Assembly: GCA_934631995.1 (NCBI GenBank)
Contig: CAKTYF010000038.1
Span: 1 to 16,945, forward strand
Source of the DNA: an uncultured Eggerthellaceae bacterium
GTDB taxonomy: Bacteria; Actinomycetota; Coriobacteriia; Coriobacteriales; Eggerthellaceae
Reading direction: 5' to 3'
DNA length: 16,945 nt
The notes beneath the pieces are model-generated. The model did no database searches. It was not told the origin of the DNA and saw only the letters and a list, made by a program, of their open reading frames with translations. Positions 6,332 through 14,259 of this stretch are shown here, piece by piece (position 1 is the stretch's first letter; each line of letters begins with the position of its first letter). Position numbers and translations under genes: made by a program.

Positions 6332-7312
6332 CTAGACAATTCCAGAAACAAGCAAGCGAATGACCAGCGCTAATGCGCACGCAATGCTTGCCGCTGCAAA
6401 CATCAGCTTATGGCTGGTTGTAATGTCGGCTGGTGCAATGACGCGGGTTGCATCGCCCACGCTTTCCTTGTGGACAATTTTGCCGAAGTACACCGCGTCG
6501 CCTAGCAGCGCCACGCCCAGCGCACCCGCAACTGCGCTCTCGCACTGTCCCGAATTCGGGGACGTGCTTTTCTTGCGATCGCGCGCCCAGATGCGAGCGG
6601 CGCGTGCGGGGCTGCAGCCAGGCACGAAGACGGCTGCAGCGCACAACAACAAGCCGGTGATGCGCGCGGGAATGAAATTCGCCACGTCATCAAGCAACGC
6701 TGCGGCGCGCCCGAAATCAAGGTACTTCTCGTTTTTGTATCCAAGCATGCTGTCCATGGTGTTGATGGCTTTGTAAAGCATCGCCAGCGGTGCTGCGCCC
6801 AACGCGAAATAAATCAGTGGGGCAATGGAGCCGTCGCTCGTGTTTTCCGCAACGGTTTCCACGGCAGCTTTCGTGCAACCTTCGGCCGTGAGCTCGGTGG
6901 TGTCGCGTCCCACGATCATACCTACTTCGCGACGCGCTTTTTCCAAGTCGTCTTCCTGAAGTGCCTGGTAAACGGGCAGGCTGGCATCGGCTAGACAGCG
7001 CGTTGCCATAATCTGGTAGAACCAAAATGCCTGTAATATCAGGAAAACTGCCGGGTGAATGAGCCATGCCACCACGGAAATTGCCAGCGTGGGCACAAAC
7101 GCGGTAGCGCACACGGCAACAACCAGGATGCGCCCGGCACGGCGCAGCTTCGCGGGGTCGTTTTTGGCGCGCGCACGCAACGGCGGCTCAAGTTTCGCAA
7201 TGAGCTTGCCCAGCAGGATAGCGGGGCAGATGGCGGCGAAATGCTCGCCGAACAGCAAATCGGCAACGTAGCCCACAACAAGCGCTACGCTTACGCAGAA
7301 GGCAACGCTCAT
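6332..7312 (-). CDS. cbiB: adenosylcobinamide-phosphate synthase (cobyric acid aminopropanol attachment)
   Basis: A 326-residue membrane enzyme joining aminopropanol (phosphate) to cobyric acid. Hydrophobic segments are visible at about 1-20, 62-100, 165-182, 215-232 and 303-326. CbiB signatures: D-L-L-F-G near 18-22; the long V-E-T-V-A-E-N-T-S-D-G-S-I-A-P segment at 151-165; A-I-N-T-M-D-S-M-L-G-Y-K-N (182-194); and S-P-N-S-G-x-x-E-S-A-x-A-G-A-L-G (251-266). Its ATG overlaps the cbiA stop by four bases (ATGA), indicating coupled translation. It works with cobD, the next gene, which supplies its co-substrate. Confidence 0.96.
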   Translation of the reverse strand: MSVAFCVSVALVVGYVADLLFGEHFAAICPAILLGKLIAKLEPPLRARAKNDPAKLRRAGRILVVAVCATAFVPTLAISVVAWLIHPAVFLILQAFWFYQIMATRCLADASLPVYQALQEDDLEKARREVGMIVGRDTTELTAEGCTKAAVETVAENTSDGSIAPLIYFALGAAPLAMLYKAINTMDSMLGYKNEKYLDFGRAAALLDDVANFIPARITGLLLCAAAVFVPGCSPARAARIWARDRKKSTSPNSGQCESAVAGALGVALLGDAVYFGKIVHKESVGDATRVIAPADITTSHKLMFAAASIACALALVIRLLVSGIV

Positions 7313-8838
7313 TGGACACCCTGCGCTTCCGTGCTGCTAGATGACTCGTTTGTGGCGCTTTGCTCGGGGCGCGGCGCTTCTTCCGCGCCGTTCATCTCGT
7401 GTTTATAGGCAGCCGCCGCTTCCACGAAACCACGTGCGAGTTTTTGGCAATTCGGCAGGTAGAAGTGGGGGAATCCCGCAAAAAGACGATCTTCCAGCAC
7501 GCAGCAATCCCACTGCTTGCCCGTGTATTTCACGGCGTGGCACGCTTGCCCGTTATGCGAACTGTCAAAGTAATGGAACTCGTGCGCGCGCAATGTGTCG
7601 CCCGCATCAAGGCCCATGCCGTGCTCGGAAGCGGTGAGCTCAATGTAGCCAAAGCGCGAAAGTTTGCCCGTGTAATGCACTTCACCAGGGATAACGCCTG
7701 CCATGGGCCAAGTGCGACCCTCGATATCGGTCAGGTTTTCTTGCAAGTACATGAAGCCGCCGCATTCCGCAAACAGCGGCATGCCCGCCGTGTGACGTTC
7801 GCGTAGCTGGCGTGCCAGTGCTTTATTTTCCGCCAAGGCAGCGGCATGCAGCTCGGGGTAACCGCCGCCCAAGTAAACGCCGCACGTGCCCTTGGGCAGC
7901 GTATCGCCCGCCAGTGGTGAGAAAAACGCCAGATCAGCGCCAAGTTCGCGCAACAGCTCCAAGCTTTCTTCGTAATAGAAGCAGAAGGCCTCGTCTTGCC
8001 CCACGGCGATAATCGGTTTATCCGCGGTTGCGGCCGTCACGTGCGAAGGATTATATTCCAGCGCCGGTGCCTGCTGCGCCACGGCAAGCAGCGCATCAAT
8101 GTCGATGGTTTCCTCCAGCGTGTCCGCCACGGCATCAATACGTTTTTGCAGGTCATCCACTTCGTTTGCGGTAACCAAGCCCAGATGGCGGCTCTCCAGC
8201 GCGAATTCGGGCTTGTTCGGCACGTAGCCTAAAACGGGAATGCCGCATTCCTGCTCAATGGCGGGTGCAAGCAGCGTGGCCAAGCTCTTCGTGCAGCGGT
8301 TGATGATAACGCCCACCACGTTGTTGGGCTGGCGGTATTCGATGATGCCTTTCAGCGACGCAACCAGCGTAAGCGACGCACCGCGCCCGTCGGCAATTAG
8401 AATCACCGGCGTGCTGGTGGTTTGCGCAACGTGGTAAGCGCTTGCCGTTACTGTGGTGCCGCCCAGACCATCGTAGTAGCCCATGACGCCTTCCAGAACG
8501 GCAATGCGCTGCGAGGCCGCCGCGTCTTGTGAAGCGGTCTCTTCGTGTACGGCCATCTCGTTTTCTGCATGGATGCCAGCGCAGGCACCCGCAAGCGCGC
8601 TTTCGGCCAGCAGCGTGCGCACCTGGTCTTCCGTGGAGAAGTACAAATCCAGGTTGCGGCACGGCGTGTTCAGCACCGAGCGGTGGAACATGGGGTCAAT
8701 GTAGTCGGGGCCGCACTTATACGCGTGCACGTTCGCGCCGCGCCTGTCAAGGCAGCGCAAAATGCCGCTCGTCACGGTTGTTTTTCCCGAGCCGCTGGAT
8801 GCGGCAGCGAATAAAACGCGCGGAAGCTGTGCTAACAT
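7309..8838 (-). CDS. cbiA: cobyrinic acid a,c-diamide synthase
   Basis: 509 residues, longer than most CbiA (about 450-460). It amidates the a and c carboxylates of (cobalt-)sirohydrochlorin-derived cobyrinic acid using glutamine and ATP. Seen: P-loop S-S-G-S-G-K-T-T (14-21); K-C-G-P-D-Y-I-D-P (41-49); E-G-V-M-G-Y-Y-D-G (116-124); and a glutaminase domain with Cys359 in F-A-E-C-G-G and His458 in F-P-H-F. Two extras account for the length: about 30 residues at 80-110, rich in Ala, Glu and Gln between conserved blocks, and a polar Ser/Glu/Ala tail from about 482 to the end. The start overlaps the end of the cbiE-cbiT gene by seven bases. Overlaps cbiB by ATGA. Confidence 0.96.
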   Translation of the reverse strand: MLAQLPRVLFAAASSGSGKTTVTSGILRCLDRRGANVHAYKCGPDYIDPMFHRSVLNTPCRNLDLYFSTEDQVRTLLAESALAGACAGIHAENEMAVHEETASQDAAASQRIAVLEGVMGYYDGLGGTTVTASAYHVAQTTSTPVILIADGRGASLTLVASLKGIIEYRQPNNVVGVIINRCTKSLATLLAPAIEQECGIPVLGYVPNKPEFALESRHLGLVTANEVDDLQKRIDAVADTLEETIDIDALLAVAQQAPALEYNPSHVTAATADKPIIAVGQDEAFCFYYEESLELLRELGADLAFFSPLAGDTLPKGTCGVYLGGGYPELHAAALAENKALARQLRERHTAGMPLFAECGGFMYLQENLTDIEGRTWPMAGVIPGEVHYTGKLSRFGYIELTASEHGMGLDAGDTLRAHEFHYFDSSHNGQACHAVKYTGKQWDCCVLEDRLFAGFPHFYLPNCQKLARGFVEAAAAYKHEMNGAEEAPRPEQSATNESSSSTEAQGVQ

Positions 8839-10139
8839 GCGTCGCTCGCTCCTTCGCTTGCGGCGGCGGTGGACGCGGCGGTGCCTGCGTTTGCGTCGGC
8901 AGCATCTGCCGCAGCATCCGTAGCATCAGCACCTGCACCGGCACCTTCCGCACTCATGATATAGACGGGATTTTCGGCCGTCATCAGGTGATACGGACCT
9001 GCTTTGCGGTCGCGCGAGATATTTGCTTGCACGATTTCAACGTTCATGAGGCCAAGTTCTTTGAAGCTTTGCAGCGCCGTACCGATGGTTTCCAGCGTGA
9101 TGGCGGTTACCACGAAGCGCACGTGCGGGTTCTTCTCAAGCGCCACTTGCATGATGCGCGTTAAGTTTCCGCCCGATCCGCCAATGAACACGCGATCGGG
9201 GGCAGGCAGCGGCTCCAGTGCTTCGGGGGCCTTGCCAGCCACAATGCGCAAGTTGCACGCACCCATGCGTTCCTTGTTCTGCGCCATGAGTTCCAGCGCG
9301 GGTTCGTTGCGTTCTATTGCAATGACCTGGCCTTCCGTTACGGCGAACGCCATTTCAAGGGACACGGAACCCGTGCCTGCGCCCACATCCCACACGGTAT
9401 GCTGCGGCTCCAGGTGCAGCTTGCATACGGAAAGCTCGCGCACTTCTTCTTTAGTCATGGGGGCATCGCCGCGTTGGAAATCGCCGTCGGCGAAGCTGGG
9501 CGCGTTGTAACGACGGTGCAGGGGGGCGTCGTTTTCCACGAGCATGACCGCTAAATCCAGGAATTCTTGCTGCGCCAGTTCGCTTGCGGTGCCGCTGACG
9601 ATGCGCTCATCGGGGTAGCTCAAACGCTCGCCCGCATAAACGCGCACGTGACCCAGCCCGCGTTCGCACAGCTCCTGGCAAATCTCGTGAACTTTCGCAT
9701 TGCCGCCCGTAAGCGCAAACGTAACGGCATGGCTTTGTACGGCGCCCACCACGTTGCAGCTGCGTCCGTGGGCGGATACTAAATGAGCGTTCTGCCAGGG
9801 CTTTTTCAGTTTCGCGCAGAAGTAAACAGGCGAAGAGATACCGGGCAGTGCTTCAACATTGCAATCGGCAAGCAGGTCGTACAAGCCCGCTGCGCCGCTG
9901 TAGAAACCTTGGTCGCCCGAAAGCAGCACGCTTATAGTGCTTGCCGCGCTTTCGTGGATTGCCTGCGCGATGTCACTTGACTTAATCATGATCAAGCGCT
10001 CGCCTTCGAACTGGGGGAAGGCGTCAACCAAACGACGCGCGCCAATGACCAGCTGGCTTTCTTCCACGGCGCGCTGCGCTCCCAAGGTGAGCGTGTCGGG
10101 GTTTCCCATGCCGATTCCCACCAAATAGACTTTCTTCAT
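8832..10139 (-). CDS. cbiET: cobalt-precorrin-7 C5-methyltransferase / cobalt-precorrin-6B C15-methyltransferase (decarboxylating), fused
   Basis: 435 residues carrying both activities that are separate CbiE and CbiT in many anaerobes and fused as CobL in aerobes. Residues 1-205 are the CbiE tetrapyrrole methylase: G-I-G-M-G-N-P-D-T-L-T at the N-terminus, then L-L-S-G-D-Q-G-F-Y-S (72-81) and L-P-G-I-S-S (98-103). Residues about 216-395 are the CbiT Rossmann methyltransferase with W-D-V-G-A-G-T-G-S-V-S-L-E (250-262) and F-I-G-G-S-G-G-N (318-325). Residues 396-435 form an alanine-rich tail of low complexity with no counterpart in typical family members. AAGGAG eight bases before the ATG supports the start; cbiJ ends 26 bases upstream. 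Confidence 0.95.
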   Translation of the reverse strand: MKKVYLVGIGMGNPDTLTLGAQRAVEESQLVIGARRLVDAFPQFEGERLIMIKSSDIAQAIHESAASTISVLLSGDQGFYSGAAGLYDLLADCNVEALPGISSPVYFCAKLKKPWQNAHLVSAHGRSCNVVGAVQSHAVTFALTGGNAKVHEICQELCERGLGHVRVYAGERLSYPDERIVSGTASELAQQEFLDLAVMLVENDAPLHRRYNAPSFADGDFQRGDAPMTKEEVRELSVCKLHLEPQHTVWDVGAGTGSVSLEMAFAVTEGQVIAIERNEPALELMAQNKERMGACNLRIVAGKAPEALEPLPAPDRVFIGGSGGNLTRIMQVALEKNPHVRFVVTAITLETIGTALQSFKELGLMNVEIVQANISRDRKAGPYHLMTAENPVYIMSAEGAGAGADATDAAADAADANAGTAASTAAASEGASDAC

Positions 10140-10165
10140 GCGTTTGCTCCTTGGGCTGATAAGGC

Positions 10166-11059
10166 TCAGATTTCAGTGTTTGCGAAGACGCGCGAACCGC
10201 TTGTTGCGAGGTCGTGCGGCAATTCCGCAGGGTCGCGCGGTGTCGTTCCCGCGCTCGCAGCGTTGGACGATGCGAGCGCGTCGTTGTTGCACAGCACCGA
10301 AAATGCTTCTTCGACCGACATGCCGTCTTCTTCAACGGGACGGGCAACAACTACAACGGTCACATTGTGCGCACGCGCTGCTGCAAGTTTTTCGGGATAA
10401 CCGCCGGCAGTCCCCGATTCTTTTGTGACCAGGGTTTTTATGTCGAAACGCTCGATTACGCCTTCGTTTTCCTGCTGTGAGAACGGTCCGCGTCCCGCCA
10501 GGATATGCTCATCGGGCAACCCCATGCTCCGTGCTTTTTCAAGCGACGCTTCATCATCGAGCACGCGTGCTACTAAGCGTTCCTGAAAATGGGGAAGCGC
10601 CTGGTAAACGGCAAGTTCCTTGGCTCCTGTCGTGGAGAGCACGGCACCTTCCGCGGGAATCAGGGCAACGGCTTCCGCAAGCGTGGGTGCCACCAGGCAG
10701 TCTTGTACGTCGCCTAAGGGACGTAACACGCGCACGTATGGTTTTCCCGCCAGCGCTGCAGCTTCGCGCACATGCCCGCTGATGCTTTGCGCGTACGGGT
10801 GCGTGGCGTCAACAACAGCATCGAAATCGCCCATGAACTGGACTTTTTCCTCTTGGGTGAGCGCTCCTTGGTGAAACGAAACCAAAGGGCTGTCCACAAA
10901 GAAGTCTTTCAAGCCGCGCTCGGTCGCAACGCTCACGCACACGGACACGCCCGTATCCGCCAAGAGCTGCGTGAGCTCGCGTCCCTCGGACGTGCCCCCG
11001 AAAATCAATATGTTCGATGCCTTCGTCACGGTATTTCCGCTTAGTGCCTTTCTTGCCAT
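10166..11059 (-). CDS. cbiJ: precorrin-6A / cobalt-precorrin-6A reductase
   Basis: An NADPH- or NADH-dependent reductase of the macrocycle. Seen: the N-terminal nucleotide-binding I-L-I-F-G-G-T-S-E-G-R-E-L; V-V-D-A-T-H-P-Y-A in the middle; L-S-T-T-G-A-K-E-L; and the C-terminal G-P-F-S-x-x-x-N and V-T-K-E-S-G-x-x-G-G blocks, all typical of CobK/CbiJ. The last ~40 residues are a Ser/Ala/Thr-rich tail beyond the usual ~250-residue length. The frame is open further upstream. The ATG at 11057-11059 is used here (297 residues), but the GTG at 11027-11029 has a better-placed GGAA and starts ten residues later, so the exact start is uncertain. A 167-base gap separates it from cbiG-cbiH upstream. Confidence 0.93.
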   Translation of the reverse strand: MARKALSGNTVTKASNILIFGGTSEGRELTQLLADTGVSVCVSVATERGLKDFFVDSPLVSFHQGALTQEEKVQFMGDFDAVVDATHPYAQSISGHVREAAALAGKPYVRVLRPLGDVQDCLVAPTLAEAVALIPAEGAVLSTTGAKELAVYQALPHFQERLVARVLDDEASLEKARSMGLPDEHILAGRGPFSQQENEGVIERFDIKTLVTKESGTAGGYPEKLAAARAHNVTVVVVARPVEEDGMSVEEAFSVLCNNDALASSNAASAGTTPRDPAELPHDLATSGSRVFANTEI

Positions 11060-11226
11060 GCCTTGACGTCTTGAGCTGTTTACTTGCACTCGATGCCGCT
11101 TGAGCCCGCAGTATCGTCTTCTTGCCACATTTGCGCTGCACTTGTGGCGCGCACGCCTTGTTCGCTTGCGTCTCGCGTATCTTACGCTCCGCTCGAACTC
11201 ACGTGCTTCGCGCGCTCTATCAGGTG

Positions 11227-13293
11227 TTACTGCTCGTTTTTATTCCACTGCTTCTTTTTCTGGTAACCACGCGGCGTAACCATCTTCCCATCGATAATCG
11301 TTGTGGCCTTGTTGCCCACAAACGCTGTGCAGAACATGTCGGCAGGGAAGTCGCGCAATTCCTGAAGCGTTCCTGTCCAGGTTTCTTCGCCGGGGCGGCC
11401 AATGTTGCGCACTACACCGCAAATAATGTCGGCATCCTTGCCGTTGGCCAGCAAGATATCGCAGGCTTTCTGCAGGTAATCGGTACGACGATGGCTTGCC
11501 GGATTGTACAGCGCAATGCAGAAATCGGCGCCGGCTGCTGCCGCCAAACGCTGCTCGATAAGCTCCCAGGGGGTAAGCAAGTCGGACAGAGAAATAACGC
11601 AGAAGTCGTGGGTCAAAGGCGCGCCCAAGCGCGATGCGCCGCTTAGAGCTGCGGTAATGCCCGGCACCACGTGAATCTTTACGGGCGCGAATTCATGCGC
11701 CAGCTCGTAGCACAGGCCCGCCATGCCGTAGACGCCCGCATCGCCGCTGCACACCATGGCAACGTGCTTGCCATCGGCCGCCATTTCCAGCGCGGCACGG
11801 CAACGATCGATTTCCTTGGTCATGGGCGTGGTGAATACGGGGGTGTCCGGTGCCACTTTCTTTGCCAAGTCAACGTAAACGTGGTATCCGCACAGTACTT
11901 CCGCGTTGCGCAGCGTGGCAACGGCTTCTTGCGACATGAATGCTTCATCGCCTGGTCCCAAGCCTACAATGGTGAGCTGGCCTTTCTGCGAGCCCGGCTT
12001 GAAAAGCGACTCGTAGACATCAGCATCGGAAGCCTCTTCGAACGTTGTGGTGCTCAAAGCTTTTTCTTCATCGAACGTGGCGGCCATGGTGTCTGCCATG
12101 GCGCCCAAAGCGCCCATTGCGCAGGTCTGTTCGGACATCTGCGACACGAGCTCTCGTATGGCCTTCAGGCGTGCGCTCTCCGCTTCTTCGATACGCATCT
12201 CGCCTGACTGCTTTGATAAGCGGCGCTTTCCTTGCAGTGCTGCCTGCGTGTTAGACGTGGGAAGACTTGCAACATCCCAGTTCAAATGTGGGTTCTTCAA
12301 AGCAATGGCAAACGTGATGCCGTTGATGACCGTCTTGTGGGTCAAAAGCTGTTCACCTGCGGCCACGGCAGCGCGTTCGCATACACAAGACGTGCCGGTA
12401 ATACCCGATACAAAATCCGATGCCGAGAAATCGCCTTCCTGATTGTTGAGCACAGCAGCTTCAAACGTCACAAACGGAAGGTCGCGGTTCTTCGCGAACT
12501 CAATCAAGCCAGGTTCTTCTGCTTTCAGATCGATGCTTGCCACGCAGCAAAGCGATGCGGGGTGAATGCCTGCTTCTTCCAGGAACAACGCCGCACTTTC
12601 CTCAATGCGCTCAGCCGTTGTGCCCTTGCGGCAACCCACGCCCAACACCGCAACGGGTACGATAACGTCTAGGTCAGCCACGGTGTCAACGCGGCAACCA
12701 ACATGGAAGCGCGGACGTCCATCGTCTTTGAATACGGTGTGAATCGGAATAATTTCCACGCCTTGGGGCGTCTCGCCATCAATGGGGAAGGCGGTGGCGC
12801 ACTCGACCGTCTCTCCTCTGAGCAGGGCAGCCGTGATAAGCTTGATGCCGGCGGTTTCGGGCACCAGCAAGTTTTGCGATGCTGCCCAGCTGTCCACGGC
12901 AAACACGCCGTTCACGTCCGATGCGGTGGTAATAACCAGGTTCGCGCCACAGAAATCGCTCAGCATGCGCGCCAAGTTGTTCGCGCCGCCCAGGTGTCCC
13001 GAAAGCAGCGGAATGCAGTTTTGGCCCATCTCGTCGAGGACAATAACGGCGGGATCGTCTTTCTTGTTCTGGATCAAGGGGGCTATCGTGCGCACGGCAA
13101 TGCCGGTGGCGCCAATGAATACCAGCGCGTCAACCACTTCAAACTTCTCGCGAGCCCATTTCGTGTGGCTCACTTTTTTCGGGCCAAAACCGTACGTTAC
13201 GCTGGTATTTTGGCCGCGTTGCTCCAACCCTTGCGCTAAGTGCTTCGCTAAGGTCAGCCCTTTTTCGGTGAAGGCGATGAAGGCGATATCCAT
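11227..13293 (-). CDS. cbiGH: cobalt-precorrin-5A hydrolase (CbiG) fused to precorrin-3B C17-methyltransferase (CbiH/CobJ)
   Basis: 688 residues. Residues 1-335 are CbiG, which opens the delta-lactone and releases acetaldehyde: G-A-T-G-I-A-V-R (61-68), L-L-S-G-H-L-G-G-A-N (96-105), and the C-terminal domain opening V-L-G-V-G-C-R-K-G-T (216-225). Residues about 439-688 are the ring-contraction methyltransferase CbiH, with V-G-L-G-P-G-D (443-449), S-G-D-A-G-V-Y-G-M, V-P-G-I-T-A-A-L and L-Y-N-P-x-S. About 95 residues of charged, alanine-rich linker join them. An in-frame upstream extension to 13395 is rejected: it is Lys/His-rich, lacks family similarity and lies before a good AAGGAG (13303-13308) nine bases from this ATG. 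The two reactions are consecutive around ring contraction, so fusion makes sense. Confidence 0.95.
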   Translation of the reverse strand: MDIAFIAFTEKGLTLAKHLAQGLEQRGQNTSVTYGFGPKKVSHTKWAREKFEVVDALVFIGATGIAVRTIAPLIQNKKDDPAVIVLDEMGQNCIPLLSGHLGGANNLARMLSDFCGANLVITTASDVNGVFAVDSWAASQNLLVPETAGIKLITAALLRGETVECATAFPIDGETPQGVEIIPIHTVFKDDGRPRFHVGCRVDTVADLDVIVPVAVLGVGCRKGTTAERIEESAALFLEEAGIHPASLCCVASIDLKAEEPGLIEFAKNRDLPFVTFEAAVLNNQEGDFSASDFVSGITGTSCVCERAAVAAGEQLLTHKTVINGITFAIALKNPHLNWDVASLPTSNTQAALQGKRRLSKQSGEMRIEEAESARLKAIRELVSQMSEQTCAMGALGAMADTMAATFDEEKALSTTTFEEASDADVYESLFKPGSQKGQLTIVGLGPGDEAFMSQEAVATLRNAEVLCGYHVYVDLAKKVAPDTPVFTTPMTKEIDRCRAALEMAADGKHVAMVCSGDAGVYGMAGLCYELAHEFAPVKIHVVPGITAALSGASRLGAPLTHDFCVISLSDLLTPWELIEQRLAAAAGADFCIALYNPASHRRTDYLQKACDILLANGKDADIICGVVRNIGRPGEETWTGTLQELRDFPADMFCTAFVGNKATTIIDGKMVTPRGYQKKKQWNKNEQ

Positions 13294-13302
13294 AAGAGGG
13301 AG

Positions 13303-13308
13303 CTCCTT
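13303..13308 (-). promoter_or_regulatory. ribosome binding site deciding the cbiG-cbiH start
   Basis: AAGGAG on the minus strand, nine bases before the ATG at 13291-13293. It selects the start at the conserved CbiG N-terminus over an in-frame ATG 102 bases upstream. Confidence 0.7.
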
Positions 13309-13399
13309 TTCCTTTACTTTTGTCTGCGCATTGTGCGCTTGGTGCTTCGTGTTGCGTTTCGTTTCGTGTGTTTTATGCCGTTTGAGGTGGTGCATTCGT

Positions 13400-13416
13400 G
13401 CTGCGTTTATCGCAGC
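13400..13416 (-). other. hairpin in the cbiF-cbiG gap
   Basis: GCTGCG (13400-13405) and CGCAGC (13411-13416) are a perfect 6-bp inverted repeat around a 5-base TTTAT loop. A second short GC-rich fold lies near 13438-13456 on the same strand (CCC-GAA-GGG core). The surrounding 13294-13485 gap is long for this operon and shows no ORF with family similarity. Neither hairpin has a T-tract, so they are more likely processing or spacer structures than terminators. Confidence 0.35.
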
Positions 13417-13485
13417 GCCGTGCGGTCCTTGCGGTGTGGCCCCCTTCGGGTTAGCCCCGCGCGTCCCGCCGCGTTTGTGTGCCCG

Positions 13486-14259
13486 TTATTCCGCGTGGCT
13501 GGACTTGCTTGCCTGGCGGAATTCGGTGGTGAAGGTGGGGTCGTACAGCTTCGAGCGCTCATACGTGCTGTTCAGGAAGCCGCCAACGCACACCAACGCC
13601 GTCTTCGTAATGTTGTTTTCCTTTGCTGTTTGCGCCAGCGTGCCCACGGTGCAGTGGAATACCTTCTCGTCGGGCCACGTTGCTTTGTACACCAGCGCGG
13701 CGGGCGTGTCCTTCGTGTAAGCGCCGCCGGCAATCAATTCGCCTTCCAGTTTGTCCAAAAGACCCGTGGAAAGGAAGATGACCATGGAGCAGCCGTGGCT
13801 TGCCATCTTGCGCATTGCTTCGCCTTCGGGAACGGGAGTGCGGCCTTCCATGCGCGTGATAATCACGCTCTGCGAAACGGAAGGCAGCGTGTATTCCGCC
13901 TTCAGGGCCGAGGCCGCGCCGCAGAAGCTTGAAACGCCCGGCGTGTAATCGTATTCAATGCAGTCTTCGTCCAGGATGTCCATCTGCTCGCGGATGGCGC
14001 CGAACAAGCAGGGGTCGCCCGTGTGCAGGCGAACGGTAGTCTTGCTTTCTTTTTCCGCCGCGCGCATGACTTCAATGACTTCTTCAAGCGTCATGGTGGC
14101 GCTGTTGTAAATGGCGCATTCGGGTTGCGCGTAGTCAAGCAGGGCGGGGTTGACCAAACTACCTGCGTAAATAATGACGTCGGCCTTGCGCAGCATGTTT
14201 GCGCCACGCACGGTGATCAAATCGGCAGCGCCGCTGCCAGCTCCCACGAAATGAATCAT
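13486..14259 (-). CDS. cbiF: cobalt-precorrin-4 C11-methyltransferase
   Basis: 257 residues from the chosen start, normal for CbiF/CobM. It is an S-adenosylmethionine-dependent methylase of the tetrapyrrole methylase fold. Seen: N-terminal H-F-V-G-A-G-S-G-A-A-D-L-I-T (3-16), Y-A-G-S-L-V (31-36), L-H-T-G-D-P-x-L-F-G-A (78-88), T-P-G-V-S-S-F (106-112) and the T-R-M-E-G-R-T-P-V-P block (135-144), which is distinctive of this enzyme among its paralogues. Start: an upstream in-frame ATG at 14280 exists, but the ATG at 14257-14259 overlaps the cbiD stop as ATGA, has GAGGAA just before it and begins exactly at the family's N-terminus. A 192-base gap follows before cbiG-cbiH. Confidence 0.96.
   Translation of the reverse strand: MIHFVGAGSGAADLITVRGANMLRKADVIIYAGSLVNPALLDYAQPECAIYNSATMTLEEVIEVMRAAEKESKTTVRLHTGDPCLFGAIREQMDILDEDCIEYDYTPGVSSFCGAASALKAEYTLPSVSQSVIITRMEGRTPVPEGEAMRKMASHGCSMVIFLSTGLLDKLEGELIAGGAYTKDTPAALVYKATWPDEKVFHCTVGTLAQTAKENNITKTALVCVGGFLNSTYERSKLYDPTFTTEFRQASKSSHAE

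Noticed and set aside
13294..13395. 34-residue N-terminal extension of CbiG
   Set aside because: Lys/His-rich and unlike the family; the internal ATG has a good ribosome binding site and begins at the conserved N-terminus.
12782..13720. 312-codon open frame on the plus strand opposite cbiG-cbiH and cbiF
   Set aside because: It crosses the ends of two secure minus-strand genes, lacks recognisable motifs and is explained by codon bias.
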